Assembly (NCBI GenBank): GCA_016706425.1
Contig: JADJJR010000001.1
Location: 2,294,001 to 2,358,000, forward strand
DNA from: Elusimicrobiota bacterium
GTDB taxonomy: Bacteria; Elusimicrobiota; Elusimicrobia; FEN-1173
Reading direction: 5' to 3'
Length of the DNA: 64,000 bases
Below are positions 6,810 through 16,398 of the stretch, one piece after another. Numbering within the stretch: position 1 is the first letter of the stretch; the number at the start of each line of letters is the position of its first letter. Under the pieces are notes generated by a model. The model did not search any database and was not told where the DNA came from. It worked only from the letters and a program-made list of their open reading frames with translations. Position numbers and translations under genes: made by a program.

Positions 6810-8651
6810 ATGACTTCGCCAACGGCCCGCCGAACGGACGTTCGCAACATCGCCATCATCGCCCACGTCGATCACGGCAAAACCACGCTGGTGGACGCCA
6901 TGTTCCGACAAACCGGCGAATTCAAAGTGAAGGCCGACGCCGCCCAGGAGTGCCTCATGGACTCCAACCCGCAGGAGCGGGAGCGCGGCATCACCATCCT
7001 GGCCAAATGCACCTCCGTGCAATTCGGGGACGCGCGCATCAACATCGTCGACACCCCGGGCCACGCCGATTTCGGCAGCGAGGTCGAGCGCATCCTCACG
7101 ATGGTGGACGGGGTTTTGCTTTTGATCGACGCCCTGGACGGCCCCATGCCTCAAACGCGGTTCGTCCTGCGGAAGGCCCTCGAACAAGGCCTGCGGCCGA
7201 TCGTCGTCATCAACAAGGTCGACCGCCCCTTCGCCGACCCCGCGAAAGCGCTCAACAACACGTTCGATCTGTTTGTCGACCTGGACGCCAACGAGAAACA
7301 ACTGGATTTTCCCATCGTCTACGCTTCGGGCAAGAACGGGTGGGCCAGCCTCGACGCCCACCAACCGACCCCGGACCTCAAGCCCCTGTTTGAAACGATC
7401 CTCCGCCACGTGCCGGGCCCCGCGGTGGACGCGACCCAACCCCTGCAAATGCTCACCACCATGGTCGATTACAACAGTTACGTGGGTCGCATCGCCATCG
7501 GACGGGTTCACGCCGGACGGGTGTCGCGGCTGCAAAACGTCCTCCTGATGAAACAGGACGGTCGACGGTTGCCCCTGCGGGTCACGAAGCTGTTTGGGTT
7601 TTTCGGTCTCGAACGGCGGGAAATCGAATCGGCCGAAGCCGGAGACATCGTCGCCATCGCGGGCATGGAGGAGGCCCGGGTGGGAGACACCGTGGCCGAC
7701 GCCGAAAACCCCGCGGCGCTGCCCCCGCTGCTCATCGACGAACCCACCCTGTCGATGGAGTTCATGGTCAACGACAGCCCTTTTTCGGGTCGGGACGGGA
7801 AGTTCCTCACCTCCCGGCACCTGCGCGAACGCTTGGAACAGGAACTGAAGACCAACGTGGGATTGCGCGTGGAGGAATTGGATCAAAACGTCTTCAAGGT
7901 GTCGGGCCGCGGCGAATTGCACCTGTCGGTCCTGATCGAAACCATGCGGCGGGAAGGGTTCGAGCTGGCCGTTTCCCGGCCACAGGTCATCGTCAAAACC
8001 GAAAACGGCCAAACCCTGGAGCCCGCCGAATACCTGCTGGTGGACATCGAACAGGGCTACCAGGGCGTCGTGATGGAAAACCTCGGCAAGCGCGGATTGG
8101 AAATCAAAAACATGCACGCCGACCACCACGGCCGCCTGCGGATCGAAGGCGTGATCACGGCGCGGAACCTGATCGGGTTTAAAGCGGAATTCCTGGCGCA
8201 AACCAAAGGCACGGGCCTCATGCACCACAGCTTCCACGGGTACATCCCCCGGGCGGGCTCCCCCACCGGGCGCGCCGCGGGCGTCCTGATCGCCAAAGAA
8301 ACCGGCTTGGGCACGTCCTACGCCCTGGAAGGCCTGCAGGCGCGGTCCATTCTCTTTGTCGCTCCGGGCACCGACATCTACGCGGGCATGATCGTCGGGC
8401 AAAACGCCCGCGAGAACGACATGGTGGTCAACCCCTGCAAACGCAAGGCGCTCACCAACATGCGCGCCGCCGGTTCCGACGACCTCGTCCAGCTGACACC
8501 GCCCCGGGTCTTCACCCTGGAGCAGGCCATCGCCTACATCGAAGACGATGAGCTGGCGGAAATCACCCCCAAAAACATCCGGCTTCGGAAGAAAGAGTTG
8601 GACCACAGCCTTCGACGCAAGGCGGAAAAGGAAGAGGAGGACGCCGCGTGA
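6810..8651 (+). CDS. typA: Translational GTPase TypA/BipA
   Basis: Ribosome-associated GTPase of 613 residues that aids 50S assembly and stress or cold growth. G1 is AHVDHGKTT (about residues 17-25), G3 DTPGH, G4 NKVDR; the EF-G-like domains and the TypA-specific C-terminal part (MHHSFHGYIPRAG) follow. The ATG at 6810 with GAGGTG 5 bases upstream is preferred over an in-frame ATG at 6762, which would add 16 unconserved residues. The stop overlaps the fabV start as GTGA. Confidence 0.97.
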   Translation: MTSPTARRTDVRNIAIIAHVDHGKTTLVDAMFRQTGEFKVKADAAQECLMDSNPQERERGITILAKCTSVQFGDARINIVDTPGHADFGSEVERILTMVDGVLLLIDALDGPMPQTRFVLRKALEQGLRPIVVINKVDRPFADPAKALNNTFDLFVDLDANEKQLDFPIVYASGKNGWASLDAHQPTPDLKPLFETILRHVPGPAVDATQPLQMLTTMVDYNSYVGRIAIGRVHAGRVSRLQNVLLMKQDGRRLPLRVTKLFGFFGLERREIESAEAGDIVAIAGMEEARVGDTVADAENPAALPPLLIDEPTLSMEFMVNDSPFSGRDGKFLTSRHLRERLEQELKTNVGLRVEELDQNVFKVSGRGELHLSVLIETMRREGFELAVSRPQVIVKTENGQTLEPAEYLLVDIEQGYQGVVMENLGKRGLEIKNMHADHHGRLRIEGVITARNLIGFKAEFLAQTKGTGLMHHSFHGYIPRAGSPTGRAAGVLIAKETGLGTSYALEGLQARSILFVAPGTDIYAGMIVGQNARENDMVVNPCKRKALTNMRAAGSDDLVQLTPPRVFTLEQAIAYIEDDELAEITPKNIRLRKKELDHSLRRKAEKEEEDAA

Positions 8652-9838
8652 TCATTCGACCCCAGTCCAAAGGATTCATTTGTTTGACGGCGCACCCGGA
8701 CGGGTGCGCGCAGAACGTCCGCGAACAAATCGCCCACGTGCGCGCCCGCCTGAAGGGCCCCGGACCGAAAAACGTTTTGGTGATCGGCTCTTCGACCGGG
8801 TACGGGCTCTCGAGCCGGATCGCCGCCGCCTTCGGGCACGGCGCCAAAACCGTCGGCGTGTTCTTCGCGAACGCCGCCGAAGGCAAACGCACGGCCGCGC
8901 CCGGTTGGTACAACACGGCGGCCTTCGAAAAAGAGGCCGCGGCCGCCGGACTGTTCGCCGCCAGCGTGAACGGCGACGCCTACTCCGACGAAGTGAAGGC
9001 GAAAACCCTCGCGCTCATCAAAGAGAAGATGGGCCCGGTCGACCTGATCGTCTACAGCCTGGCCGCGCCGCGACGCACGCACCCGCGCACGGGCGAGGTG
9101 TTCAACTCAACCTTAAAACCGATTTTGCGCAGCTACACCTCCAAGACGTTGAACTTTCAAACGGGCCAGATGGCGGACGTCACCATCGAACCCGCGACCC
9201 AAGCCGAAATCAACCACACGGTGGCGGTGATGGGCGGGGACGACTGGGCGTTGTGGATTGACGCGCTCGAAGGCGCCGGCCTGTTGGCGCCGGGCGCGGT
9301 GACCGTCGCCTATTCATACGCGGGCCCGGAGGCCACGGCGGCCATATACCGCCGCGGAACCATCGGCCGCGCCAAGGACCATTTGGAGGCCACCGCTCAC
9401 CGCCTCGAGGGGCGGCTGGCGCGCACCGGCGGCCGCGCCGTCGTGTCGGTCAACAAGGCCCTGGTGACCCAGGCCAGCGCCGCGATCCCCGTCATGCCGC
9501 TCTACATTTCCCTGCTTTATAAATCCATGAAAGCCCGGGGGATTCACGAGGGCTGCGTGGAGCAGATGGCCCGGCTGTTCGGGGAGCACCTCTACGCGGC
9601 CACGCCCCCGCCGATGGACGAAGTCGAACGGATTCGGGTGGACGACTGGGAAATGAGGGCCGACGTTCAAACGGAGGTCGGCCGTCGATGGGACAAGGTT
9701 CGTCCGGACAACGTCGACCGCCTTTGCGATCTCGCCGGATACCGCGAGGAATTTTTTAAGTTGTTCGGGTTCGGTTTTGCGGGGGTGGATTACGAAGCCG
9801 ACCTGGACCCCGCGGTGCCCATACCGTCCATCCGATAG
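8648..9838 (+). CDS. fabV: Trans-2-enoyl-[ACP]/CoA reductase FabV
   Basis: NADH-dependent enoyl reductase of the FabV family, final step of each fatty-acid elongation cycle. The Rossmann glycine motif is IGSSTGYGLSSRIA (about residues 46-59), and the active-site Tyr-x8-Lys is YRRGTIGRAK within AAIYRRGTIGRAKDHLE (about 235-250). Length 396 is normal. GTG start overlapping the typA stop. FabV is typically insensitive to triclosan compared with FabI. It converges on the cysteine-rich gene with only 4 bases between the stop codons. Confidence 0.96.
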   Translation: MIIRPQSKGFICLTAHPDGCAQNVREQIAHVRARLKGPGPKNVLVIGSSTGYGLSSRIAAAFGHGAKTVGVFFANAAEGKRTAAPGWYNTAAFEKEAAAAGLFAASVNGDAYSDEVKAKTLALIKEKMGPVDLIVYSLAAPRRTHPRTGEVFNSTLKPILRSYTSKTLNFQTGQMADVTIEPATQAEINHTVAVMGGDDWALWIDALEGAGLLAPGAVTVAYSYAGPEATAAIYRRGTIGRAKDHLEATAHRLEGRLARTGGRAVVSVNKALVTQASAAIPVMPLYISLLYKSMKARGIHEGCVEQMARLFGEHLYAATPPPMDEVERIRVDDWEMRADVQTEVGRRWDKVRPDNVDRLCDLAGYREEFFKLFGFGFAGVDYEADLDPAVPIPSIR

Positions 9839-9842
9839 GCGA

Positions 9843-11948
9843 CTACCACCACACGGCGGGGGCGGTTGAGGGTTGAGTCCCTTTTTTGGTCGGAATTGTC
9901 TTTTTCGGGGTCTTGGGCGCCGGTTTTGATTTCCCGGTGCTCTTTTTGGTTGAAAAAGCCGACGGCCGGCGGGTGGTTTTCTCCGGCGTGACTTGAATTC
10001 TCCGTTTGCGCGCGTTCCGCGCGAGACCTTCGCGGACTTCCTCCTCGCGCAACCACGTCAATCCCTCTTCCGCGCGGGTTAAATCCAGCGATCCCAACCG
10101 CGCCTCTTCCATCGCCCTTTCCAGTTGGGTCCGCCGGTCCGCCGCCGGACGTTTGCCCGACAAAACACGGGCCACGCGGGCGTCGAAATCGGCCTGCTCG
10201 CGGTCGCGCTTGGCTTTGAGGTCGCTTTGCCGGTCGATGGCCGCGCGCACGGCCGACAAATCGGCTTGGCTGTCGCGGTATTTTTCTTTCAACTCATTCA
10301 AAAACCGCAGGTCCTTTTCGTAAAACAGGACCGGAGCGCCCGATTTGAACCGGTCGCTCAATTCCCGGTCCAAGGATTTTTGATCGGCCGCTTTGATGGG
10401 ATTCCAAGCGAAAACCCAACGGGTCGCCACCACGGTGGAACCCAACCCCAACAACACCCCCCCCAGCAAGACGGCCCAACGCAATTGCGCCCGGTAAAGT
10501 TTCATTAAGGGCAACAGCAGCACGGCCGCCACCAGAAGCCCCGCGGCGATTTGCATCCCCGCCATTTGGAAAATGGCCCCGGCTTTGTGGAGGCCCCTGT
10601 CCATGCCCCAAATCCAAGCGGCGTTGGCCGCGGCCAGGGCGATCGCGGCCGCCCCCGCGGTGATCGCCGTTTCCCGGACCACCTTGGAACGCCATTCGGA
10701 AAGAATGAATTGGGCGCTGGCGTTCTCCGGCGCGTAGGACAGGGTTTCCTTGGCCAGATCGATGGCGCGCCGCCAATCGCCCGCCCGTTGCGCCTCCTCC
10801 GCCGCCATGGCCACGTTGTCCCCGAGGGAAAGAATGGGGTCTTTTTCGGCCACGACCGCGGGGTCGCCCGGCTGAAGCCAGTAACTGAACTCCTGGCCCG
10901 CGCAGTACCCGCTGACGCGAACGACGCTCCCCTCCTCGACTTCCAAACGGTATTTCACCCCGCGCGCGCCCAAGGGCATTTTGGATTTCAAGCGTTCCGC
11001 CAATTCGACAAAAGCGGCCTTGATCGAGGGCGGAAAAGCCGCCGCGGCGACTTGCTTGTCAAGCGGCTCCCCGGCCGGCAAATTTATTGTCCCCACCGGG
11101 ACGGTTTTGGACATCGCCATGTCGAGGGCTTCCCTCGGGGCCGGGGTCACGAGCGCGTGGCCCTCGAGTTTCACGGGGCGAAAATCCGATCGGAAGGCCT
11201 GGCCGAAAGCCACTTTCTTGTGGCCGGCGCAGGCGGAGCAAAGCGCGGTCCCTTTTCCCTGGCACACGTGGCAAACGCCCTTTCCGCCGCCCTGGCATTG
11301 CGGGCACGTGAGGCGCCCCCCCTGGCAATGGGTGCATGGAAACCGCCCGGACCCGTTGCAGGCATCGCAGCGGGTTGAATGACCGCCCACGCCGCCGGCG
11401 GTGATACGGCCCTCTCCCGAACACTTGATGCAATGGACTTTTTCAAGCCCCTTGCAATAAAAACAGGGTTGGGCGCCGCCCCCCAGGCAAGTCGTGCAGG
11501 CTTCTTCGCCTTTTCCAAAACAGGTCTTGCATCCCATCTCGCCCCGTTGGAAGCACTCGCGGCAATCCTCGGCCTGAAAACTCCCGGGGACGAAATAGGC
11601 CTCGGCGTGGGGTTTGAAATCGTCGCGGCTTTCAGACGGGTAAGACCAGACGTCGGTCGGACCTTTGGGCGGCTCCGGGGGAGGCCCCGGCGGAATCGTG
11701 GCCGCGAGCTCCGGCGTGAGCGGTTTGGTGACCCGCTCCAGCTGACCGGTCCGCGTTTCGGAAAGGACTTCGAGGGAAAATCGGTACCCCGGCACGCGCT
11801 CCCCGCGGGTCACGTGCAAGTGGGAGTCCACCCGCTGACGGACCTGCGCGCCGCGCGTGCGCAGATGCGCGAGCAAGGCGTCTTTAAACGGTTCGAGCTC
11901 GGCGGGGGTGAGCTCCTGGACCTCGGCGAAAGGGATGAGCAAGGGCAT
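9843..11948 (-). CDS. Cysteine-rich (20-Cys zinc-knuckle) membrane protein, unknown function
   Basis: A 701-residue protein of unknown role. Residues 1-100 form a soluble N-terminal domain. Residues 129-240 hold ten CxxC pairs at near-regular spacing, several as CxxCxGxG, like the DnaJ zinc-binding region but more than twice as long; no J-domain is present. A beta-rich stretch (about 280-360) and a TPR-like helical pair (about 370-410) follow, then three hydrophobic segments (about 427-448, 460-483, 490-512), a coiled coil (about 520-620) and a basic Lys/Pro/Thr tail ending at 701. The layout of the Cys region recalls SSUH2-type proteins. ATG start at 11948, 28 bases after rlmB, so it is probably the last gene of the long minus-strand run. 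Confidence 0.8.
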   Translation of the reverse strand: MPLLIPFAEVQELTPAELEPFKDALLAHLRTRGAQVRQRVDSHLHVTRGERVPGYRFSLEVLSETRTGQLERVTKPLTPELAATIPPGPPPEPPKGPTDVWSYPSESRDDFKPHAEAYFVPGSFQAEDCRECFQRGEMGCKTCFGKGEEACTTCLGGGAQPCFYCKGLEKVHCIKCSGEGRITAGGVGGHSTRCDACNGSGRFPCTHCQGGRLTCPQCQGGGKGVCHVCQGKGTALCSACAGHKKVAFGQAFRSDFRPVKLEGHALVTPAPREALDMAMSKTVPVGTINLPAGEPLDKQVAAAAFPPSIKAAFVELAERLKSKMPLGARGVKYRLEVEEGSVVRVSGYCAGQEFSYWLQPGDPAVVAEKDPILSLGDNVAMAAEEAQRAGDWRRAIDLAKETLSYAPENASAQFILSEWRSKVVRETAITAGAAAIALAAANAAWIWGMDRGLHKAGAIFQMAGMQIAAGLLVAAVLLLPLMKLYRAQLRWAVLLGGVLLGLGSTVVATRWVFAWNPIKAADQKSLDRELSDRFKSGAPVLFYEKDLRFLNELKEKYRDSQADLSAVRAAIDRQSDLKAKRDREQADFDARVARVLSGKRPAADRRTQLERAMEEARLGSLDLTRAEEGLTWLREEEVREGLARNARKRRIQVTPEKTTRRPSAFSTKKSTGKSKPAPKTPKKTIPTKKGTQPSTAPAVWW

Positions 11949-11976
11949 GGTGTCGGCGCGGCCAACCGCCCGCGCT

Positions 11977-12744
11977 TTAAAGCTTAGGGCGAGTTTGGGC
12001 CGCGGTCAAGCCCCGGCGATGGAATTCGTAAAGCAGGGCGGCCGCCGCGCAGGACGCGTTGAGGGAGGGGACCCCCCCGGCGCCGGGGATGCCGACGAGC
12101 GCGTCGCAACGTTCGCGCACCAGACGGTGAAGGCCCTCCCCTTCGGCCCCGATCACGAGCGCCGCGGGATGGGCGAAATCCATCTTGTGGACGGGTGCCC
12201 CGGCCGCGTCGGCCCCGTACACCCAATACCCCTTCGCTTTGAGATCCAGCAACGCCTGGGCCGTGTTGGCCACTTGCACGAGGGGCACGACTTCAAGGGC
12301 TCCGGCCGCGGCCTTCGCCGTGACGCCGGTGACGCCGGCGGACCGCCACCGGGGGATCAAGACCCCTCCGGCGCCGAAAAAAGCCGCGCTCCGGGCGATG
12401 GCCCCCAAATTGTGCGGATCGGTGATGCCGTCCAGGACCAACAGCAACCCCGGCGCGCCCTTCGCCCACAAATCGTCCAACACCGCCAAGCGGTGGGGCG
12501 ACACCCGGGCCACGACACCCTGATGGGTCTGGCCCGGCGCCAGGGCGGCGATGCGCGCGCGGTCCACCCATTGGAAAACGATCCGGTGCTCGCGGGCCAA
12601 CGGCAGGATGTCGTCCACCGCGCCGACGCCGCGCTGGAGCCACAGCTTGTGGACGCGCCCTTCGCGCAGGGCCGCGATCACCGCGTGGCGCCCCCAGACC
12701 GTGTCGGCCGGGTCGGCGCCTTCGTTTCGATGGGAAAAGGTCAT
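11977..12744 (-). CDS. rlmB: 23S rRNA 2'-O-methyltransferase, TrmH/RlmB family
   Basis: SPOUT-class SAM-dependent methyltransferase (255 residues). An N-terminal substrate-binding domain starts at VWGRHAVIAAL; the knotted catalytic domain has motif 1 LDGITDPHNLGAIARSA (about residues 126-142), motif 2 LVIGAEGEGL and motif 3 PSLNASCAAAALLYE. RlmB modifies G2251 in E. coli; specificity here is inferred from the family. ATG at 12744 overlaps the cysS stop (ATGA). A cysS-rlmB neighbourhood is also found in Firmicutes. Confidence 0.92.
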   Translation of the reverse strand: MTFSHRNEGADPADTVWGRHAVIAALREGRVHKLWLQRGVGAVDDILPLAREHRIVFQWVDRARIAALAPGQTHQGVVARVSPHRLAVLDDLWAKGAPGLLLVLDGITDPHNLGAIARSAAFFGAGGVLIPRWRSAGVTGVTAKAAAGALEVVPLVQVANTAQALLDLKAKGYWVYGADAAGAPVHKMDFAHPAALVIGAEGEGLHRLVRERCDALVGIPGAGGVPSLNASCAAAALLYEFHRRGLTAAQTRPKL

Positions 12745-14171
12745 TGCCGCCACCACCGGGGCCCCTGCGGCGTGTCCTCCACGGTAACGCCGAGGGCGAG
12801 CAGTTCGGCGCGCAGGCGGTCCGCCTCGGCCCAATTCTTGGATTTGCGCGCCGCCTCCCGCCGCGCCACGCGTTCGACGACGGCCGCCTCGGCTTCGCCG
12901 TCCGAAGACGCCCCGCCCCCCACTTCGATTCCGATGACATCCCGAAAGGTGGCCCGCACCGATTCCAAACCACGCCGCAACCCTTCCCCGTCGATGGCTC
13001 TGGGCTTTTCCACCCGCTCCTTCAAATCCCCCAAAAGGGCGAACAAGGCCGCCAAAACCTTGGGGGAATTGAAATTGTCGGCCAAGGCCGCGTCCACGGT
13101 GGGATCAAAGGCGTCGATCGCCGCGGCGAGCGCTTTCGCTTCCTTGGGCTTGGCGTCCAGGGGGGTTTTGAGGGCCGCGTCCAGACGCCGAAGGTCGGCG
13201 TCGACCTCGCGCAAGCGGGCGGCGGCGGCGGCCAATTGTTCGTCGGAAAATTCCAGCGGGCCCTTGTAATGGTGCGTCAACAGGAAATACCGCACGGCGC
13301 GGGGCGCGAACTTCTTGAAGATGTCCTCGAGGGTGAAGAAATTGCCCAGCGATTTGGACATCTTTTCTTTGTTCACCGTCACAAAACCGTTGTGGATCCA
13401 GTAGCGGGCGAAGGGCCGTCCGCTGGCCCCCTCCGATTGAGCGATTTCGTTTTCGTGATGGGGGAACACGAGGTCCTGCCCCCCGCCGTGAATATCGAAG
13501 GTGTCGGCACCGAAAGCCGTCCGGCTCATGGCCGAGCATTCGATGTGCCAGCCGGGCCGCCCCGGCCCCCAGGGCGAAGGCCACGCCGGCTCCCCCGGTT
13601 TGGCGGCCTTCCAAAGGGCGAAATCCAAGGGGTCGGTTTTCCGATCGTCCGCCTCGACGCGGGCCCCCACCTGGAGGTCATCGGGAGACCGCTTGGACAA
13701 CTTGCCGTAGCCGGGGAATTTGCGGACGGCGAAAAACACGTCGCCCCCCGCGGCGTAGGCGAGGCCCTTCGCCACCAGGCGCTCGATGAACGCGACGATG
13801 GCGGGCAAGCTTTCCGTCACCCGGGGGTAGGCGTCGGCCCGGCGCACGCCGAGCCTGTCCATTTTTTCAAAATAGTCGGCGATGAAGCGGTCGGCCAGCG
13901 CGGCGGGGGGTTCCCCCCGCTCCGCGGCCCGGCGAATAATTTTATCGTCGATGTCGGTGAAATTTTGGACGTGGGTGACCGCGTGGCCCAACCGCGTCAA
14001 CGCCCGGCGGATAAAATCGAAGGTAACGTAGCAGCGGGCGTGCCCCAGATGGCACGCGTCGTAGGGAGTGACGCCGCAGACGTACATGTTCACCCGGCCC
14101 GGGGTCAGGGGGTGGAAAGTCTCCTCCTTGCCCGAGAGGGTGTTGTGGAAGCGAACCGGGCGCGCGGTCAC
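12741..14171 (-). CDS. cysS: Cysteinyl-tRNA synthetase
   Basis: Class I synthetase of 476 residues charging tRNA-Cys. The zinc cysteine and HIGH-type motif are in CGVTPYDACHLGHAR (about residues 31-45), the second zinc part in GWHIECSAM, and the KMSKS loop in EKMSKSLGNF (about 270). The C-terminal DALR-type helical domain and the short tail are present. GTG start overlapping the ispF stop as GTGA. Confidence 0.97.
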   Translation of the reverse strand: MTARPVRFHNTLSGKEETFHPLTPGRVNMYVCGVTPYDACHLGHARCYVTFDFIRRALTRLGHAVTHVQNFTDIDDKIIRRAAERGEPPAALADRFIADYFEKMDRLGVRRADAYPRVTESLPAIVAFIERLVAKGLAYAAGGDVFFAVRKFPGYGKLSKRSPDDLQVGARVEADDRKTDPLDFALWKAAKPGEPAWPSPWGPGRPGWHIECSAMSRTAFGADTFDIHGGGQDLVFPHHENEIAQSEGASGRPFARYWIHNGFVTVNKEKMSKSLGNFFTLEDIFKKFAPRAVRYFLLTHHYKGPLEFSDEQLAAAAARLREVDADLRRLDAALKTPLDAKPKEAKALAAAIDAFDPTVDAALADNFNSPKVLAALFALLGDLKERVEKPRAIDGEGLRRGLESVRATFRDVIGIEVGGGASSDGEAEAAVVERVARREAARKSKNWAEADRLRAELLALGVTVEDTPQGPRWWRQ

Positions 14172-14653
14172 GCGACGACGCCGGCCACCGCCAGGGCGGC
14201 CAGCCCCTCCCGACGGCCGACGAACCCCATGCCTTCGTTCGTCTTCGCTTTGACGCTCACCCCTTCGAGCGGCACGCGCAGGGCCCGCGCGATTTTGGTT
14301 CGCATGCGGTTCTTGTAGGGACCGATCCGCGGCGCTTCGGCCAACAGCGTCACGTCCACGTGGACGACGCGGCGGCGACCGAGGCGCGCGCGCGTGTTTT
14401 CCAAAAGTTTCAGGCTGTCCGCGCCCTTCCAGCGGGGATCGCTGTCGGGGAAAAACGTTCCGATGTCGCCCAAACCCGCCGCGCCCAGAACGGCGTCGAT
14501 GACGGCGTGAAGGACCACGTCCGCGTCGGAATGGCCGTCCAGTCCCCGGTCGTGGGGAACGGTCACCCCGCCCAGGATCAACGGCCGGCCTTTTTTGAAC
14601 CGGTGGCTGTCGTAACCCAAACCCACCCGGGCGACGGGGGACCGGGCGCTCAT
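14168..14653 (-). CDS. ispF: 2-C-methyl-D-erythritol 2,4-cyclodiphosphate synthase
   Basis: MEP (non-mevalonate) isoprenoid pathway enzyme that closes the cyclic diphosphate. Metal-binding residues lie in GLGYDSHRF (Asp and His) and DGHSDADVVLHA; the C-terminal KAKTNEGMGFVGRREG is typical. 161 residues from the ATG at 14653, which overlaps the ispD stop (ATGA). It works directly after IspD with IspE between them; ispE is not in the window. Confidence 0.97.
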   Translation of the reverse strand: MSARSPVARVGLGYDSHRFKKGRPLILGGVTVPHDRGLDGHSDADVVLHAVIDAVLGAAGLGDIGTFFPDSDPRWKGADSLKLLENTRARLGRRRVVHVDVTLLAEAPRIGPYKNRMRTKIARALRVPLEGVSVKAKTNEGMGFVGRREGLAALAVAGVVA

Positions 14654-15324
14654 CGTTTCCGCAACAACGCGCGGCACAGCGCGATGTCCTCCCGGACGGT
14701 GACTTTGAAATTGCGCGACGAACCGAGCACCAATTCGACCGGGCGGCCGGAACGCTCCAGGGCCTGCGCGTCGTCCGTCAATGGCCCGGCGGCTTCAAAA
14801 AGCGCCCGCGCCAAATCCCGCCGGAAACCCTGCGGGGTTTGCGCGAGCCACAGGCCCGCCCGGGGAACCGTCCGCCGAACCCAGGGACGTCCGCCGCGGA
14901 GCGTCGCCTCCTTGACGGTGTCGGGAACGGGCCACGCGGCCAACGCCGCGCCCGATCGCCGGACCCCGGCGATGACCCGCGCCACGACGCCCGCGTCCAC
15001 CAGGGCGCGCGCCGCGTCGTGAATCAAAACGGTGTCGGCGACGGGCGGGAGAGCGCGAAGGCCGGCGCGGACCGAATCCAGGCGTTCGGCGCCGCCGGGG
15101 ACAACGGCCGTCACCTTGCGAAAACCCGCCCGGGCCACCGCGCGCCGCACGGCGGCCGCGCGCTCGGCGGGGACGACGATCGCGACGGCTTTGATCGCCG
15201 CCATCCGCTCAAACACGCGGAGGGGCCATTGGTAGAGCGGTCGTCCCGCCACCGGTTGGAATTGTTTGGGTTTGCCGAACCGCCGACCGCGGCCCGCCGC
15301 GACCAGCACCACGCCCACCGCCAC
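14650..15324 (-). CDS. ispD: 2-C-methyl-D-erythritol 4-phosphate cytidylyltransferase
   Basis: MEP pathway enzyme joining CTP to methylerythritol phosphate. The nucleotide-binding loop is VAAGRGRRFGKPKQF (about residues 8-22) and VLIHDAARALV gives the metal-binding Asp region; TQTPQGF-type AQTPQGF is present. 224 residues, GTG start at 15324, 7 bases after the PIN/TRAM gene. The ispD-ispF pair is adjacent, as in many bacteria. Confidence 0.96.
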   Translation of the reverse strand: MAVGVVLVAAGRGRRFGKPKQFQPVAGRPLYQWPLRVFERMAAIKAVAIVVPAERAAAVRRAVARAGFRKVTAVVPGGAERLDSVRAGLRALPPVADTVLIHDAARALVDAGVVARVIAGVRRSGAALAAWPVPDTVKEATLRGGRPWVRRTVPRAGLWLAQTPQGFRRDLARALFEAAGPLTDDAQALERSGRPVELVLGSSRNFKVTVREDIALCRALLRKR

Positions 15325-15331
15325 GGAACGC

Positions 15332-16357
15332 CTACAGGTCCGGGTGGGCGGGCGCGTCCGCCGCCGGGCTTTCGGGGCCTTTCACCATTTTGGTGAAAAT
15401 CATGCGCCCCGCCGACGTTTGGAGGATGGAGCTGACGGTCACCCGGACTTTTTGGCCGATGGCGCGGCGGCCCTCTTCGACCACCACCATGGTTCCGTCG
15501 TCGAGATAAGCCACGCCCTGCTCGCGCTCCTTGCCCTCTTTCAACACGAACACGTTCATGCCCTCGCCGGGCAGGACGACGGGTTTGAGCGCGTTGGCCA
15601 GATCGTTGACGTTGAGGACGGTCACGCCCTGGAGCGCGGCGACTTTGTTGAGGTTGAAGTCCGTGGTCAGGACCCGGGCCCCCAGCTCCTTGCCCAAGGC
15701 CACCAATTTACCGTCGACTTCCTTGATGTCCGGGAAATCCTTGTCGAACACGCGCACGGGCAGGTCGGGGTTTTCCTGGAGGCGCGTCAAAATGTCCAAA
15801 CCCCGCCGTCCGCGCGCCCGTTTGGCGCCGTCCCCGGAATCCGCGACCGCTTGCAATTCCCGCAGAACGAACCGGGGCACGACCAGGGTTCCGGCGATGA
15901 ATTTGGTGTCGCACACGTCCACGACGCGACCGTCGATCAAAACCGACGTGTCGACCAAATACGTGGTGAGCGACCGTTTCTTGCCGCCTTTGACGATGAG
16001 GTCCCGGTCCAGCATTTCCAATTCCGATCGCTTCTGGACGGCGATCATCATGCCCAGGAAAGCGAGGGCCACGTAGCCGATGACGGAATGGTTTTCGGCC
16101 GTTTGATAAACTTGTTCCAAACCCGCCGAGAACAACCCGAACAGAATCAGTTTGGTGGCCACCAAACCGACCACGGCCCCGATGATGGCCGAGATCAGCG
16201 CGTCGAGCGGAATGCGCTCGATCAAGAATTCCAACCCGATGATCACGCCCGCCAACACCAGGCCGATCAAAATGCCTTTGGCGTCCTTCGACACCTGGGT
16301 GTAGCCGACCAACGGCCCCACCAACAGCAACAACCCCCGCATCACGTTCAGGATCAT
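15332..16357 (-). CDS. Membrane-anchored PIN and TRAM domain protein (YacL-like)
   Basis: A 341-residue protein with four hydrophobic segments (about residues 1-115), a PIN nuclease-fold domain beginning at YLVDTSVLIDGRVVDV (about 133-148, with the first catalytic-type Asp) and continuing through LTTDFNLNKVA (about 240), and a TRAM RNA-binding domain near the C-terminus (about 265-325). Same architecture as Bacillus YacL. Probably an RNase or RNA-binding factor at the membrane; targets unknown. It lies between radA and ispD, as yacL does in Firmicutes. Confidence 0.88.
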   Translation of the reverse strand: MILNVMRGLLLLVGPLVGYTQVSKDAKGILIGLVLAGVIIGLEFLIERIPLDALISAIIGAVVGLVATKLILFGLFSAGLEQVYQTAENHSVIGYVALAFLGMMIAVQKRSELEMLDRDLIVKGGKKRSLTTYLVDTSVLIDGRVVDVCDTKFIAGTLVVPRFVLRELQAVADSGDGAKRARGRRGLDILTRLQENPDLPVRVFDKDFPDIKEVDGKLVALGKELGARVLTTDFNLNKVAALQGVTVLNVNDLANALKPVVLPGEGMNVFVLKEGKEREQGVAYLDDGTMVVVEEGRRAIGQKVRVTVSSILQTSAGRMIFTKMVKGPESPAADAPAHPDL

Positions 16358-16398
16358 GACGTTCCCTCCGTCTTACGAATGAATGGCACGAATAAAAT

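Noticed and set aside
6747..8606. A 619-codon open frame antisense to typA
   Set aside because: Same reason: the sense strand is a complete TypA, and the antisense product has no recognisable motif.
9839..9842. Terminator between fabV and the cysteine-rich gene
   Set aside because: Only 4 bases separate the two stops and I see no hairpin with a T-run in either end.
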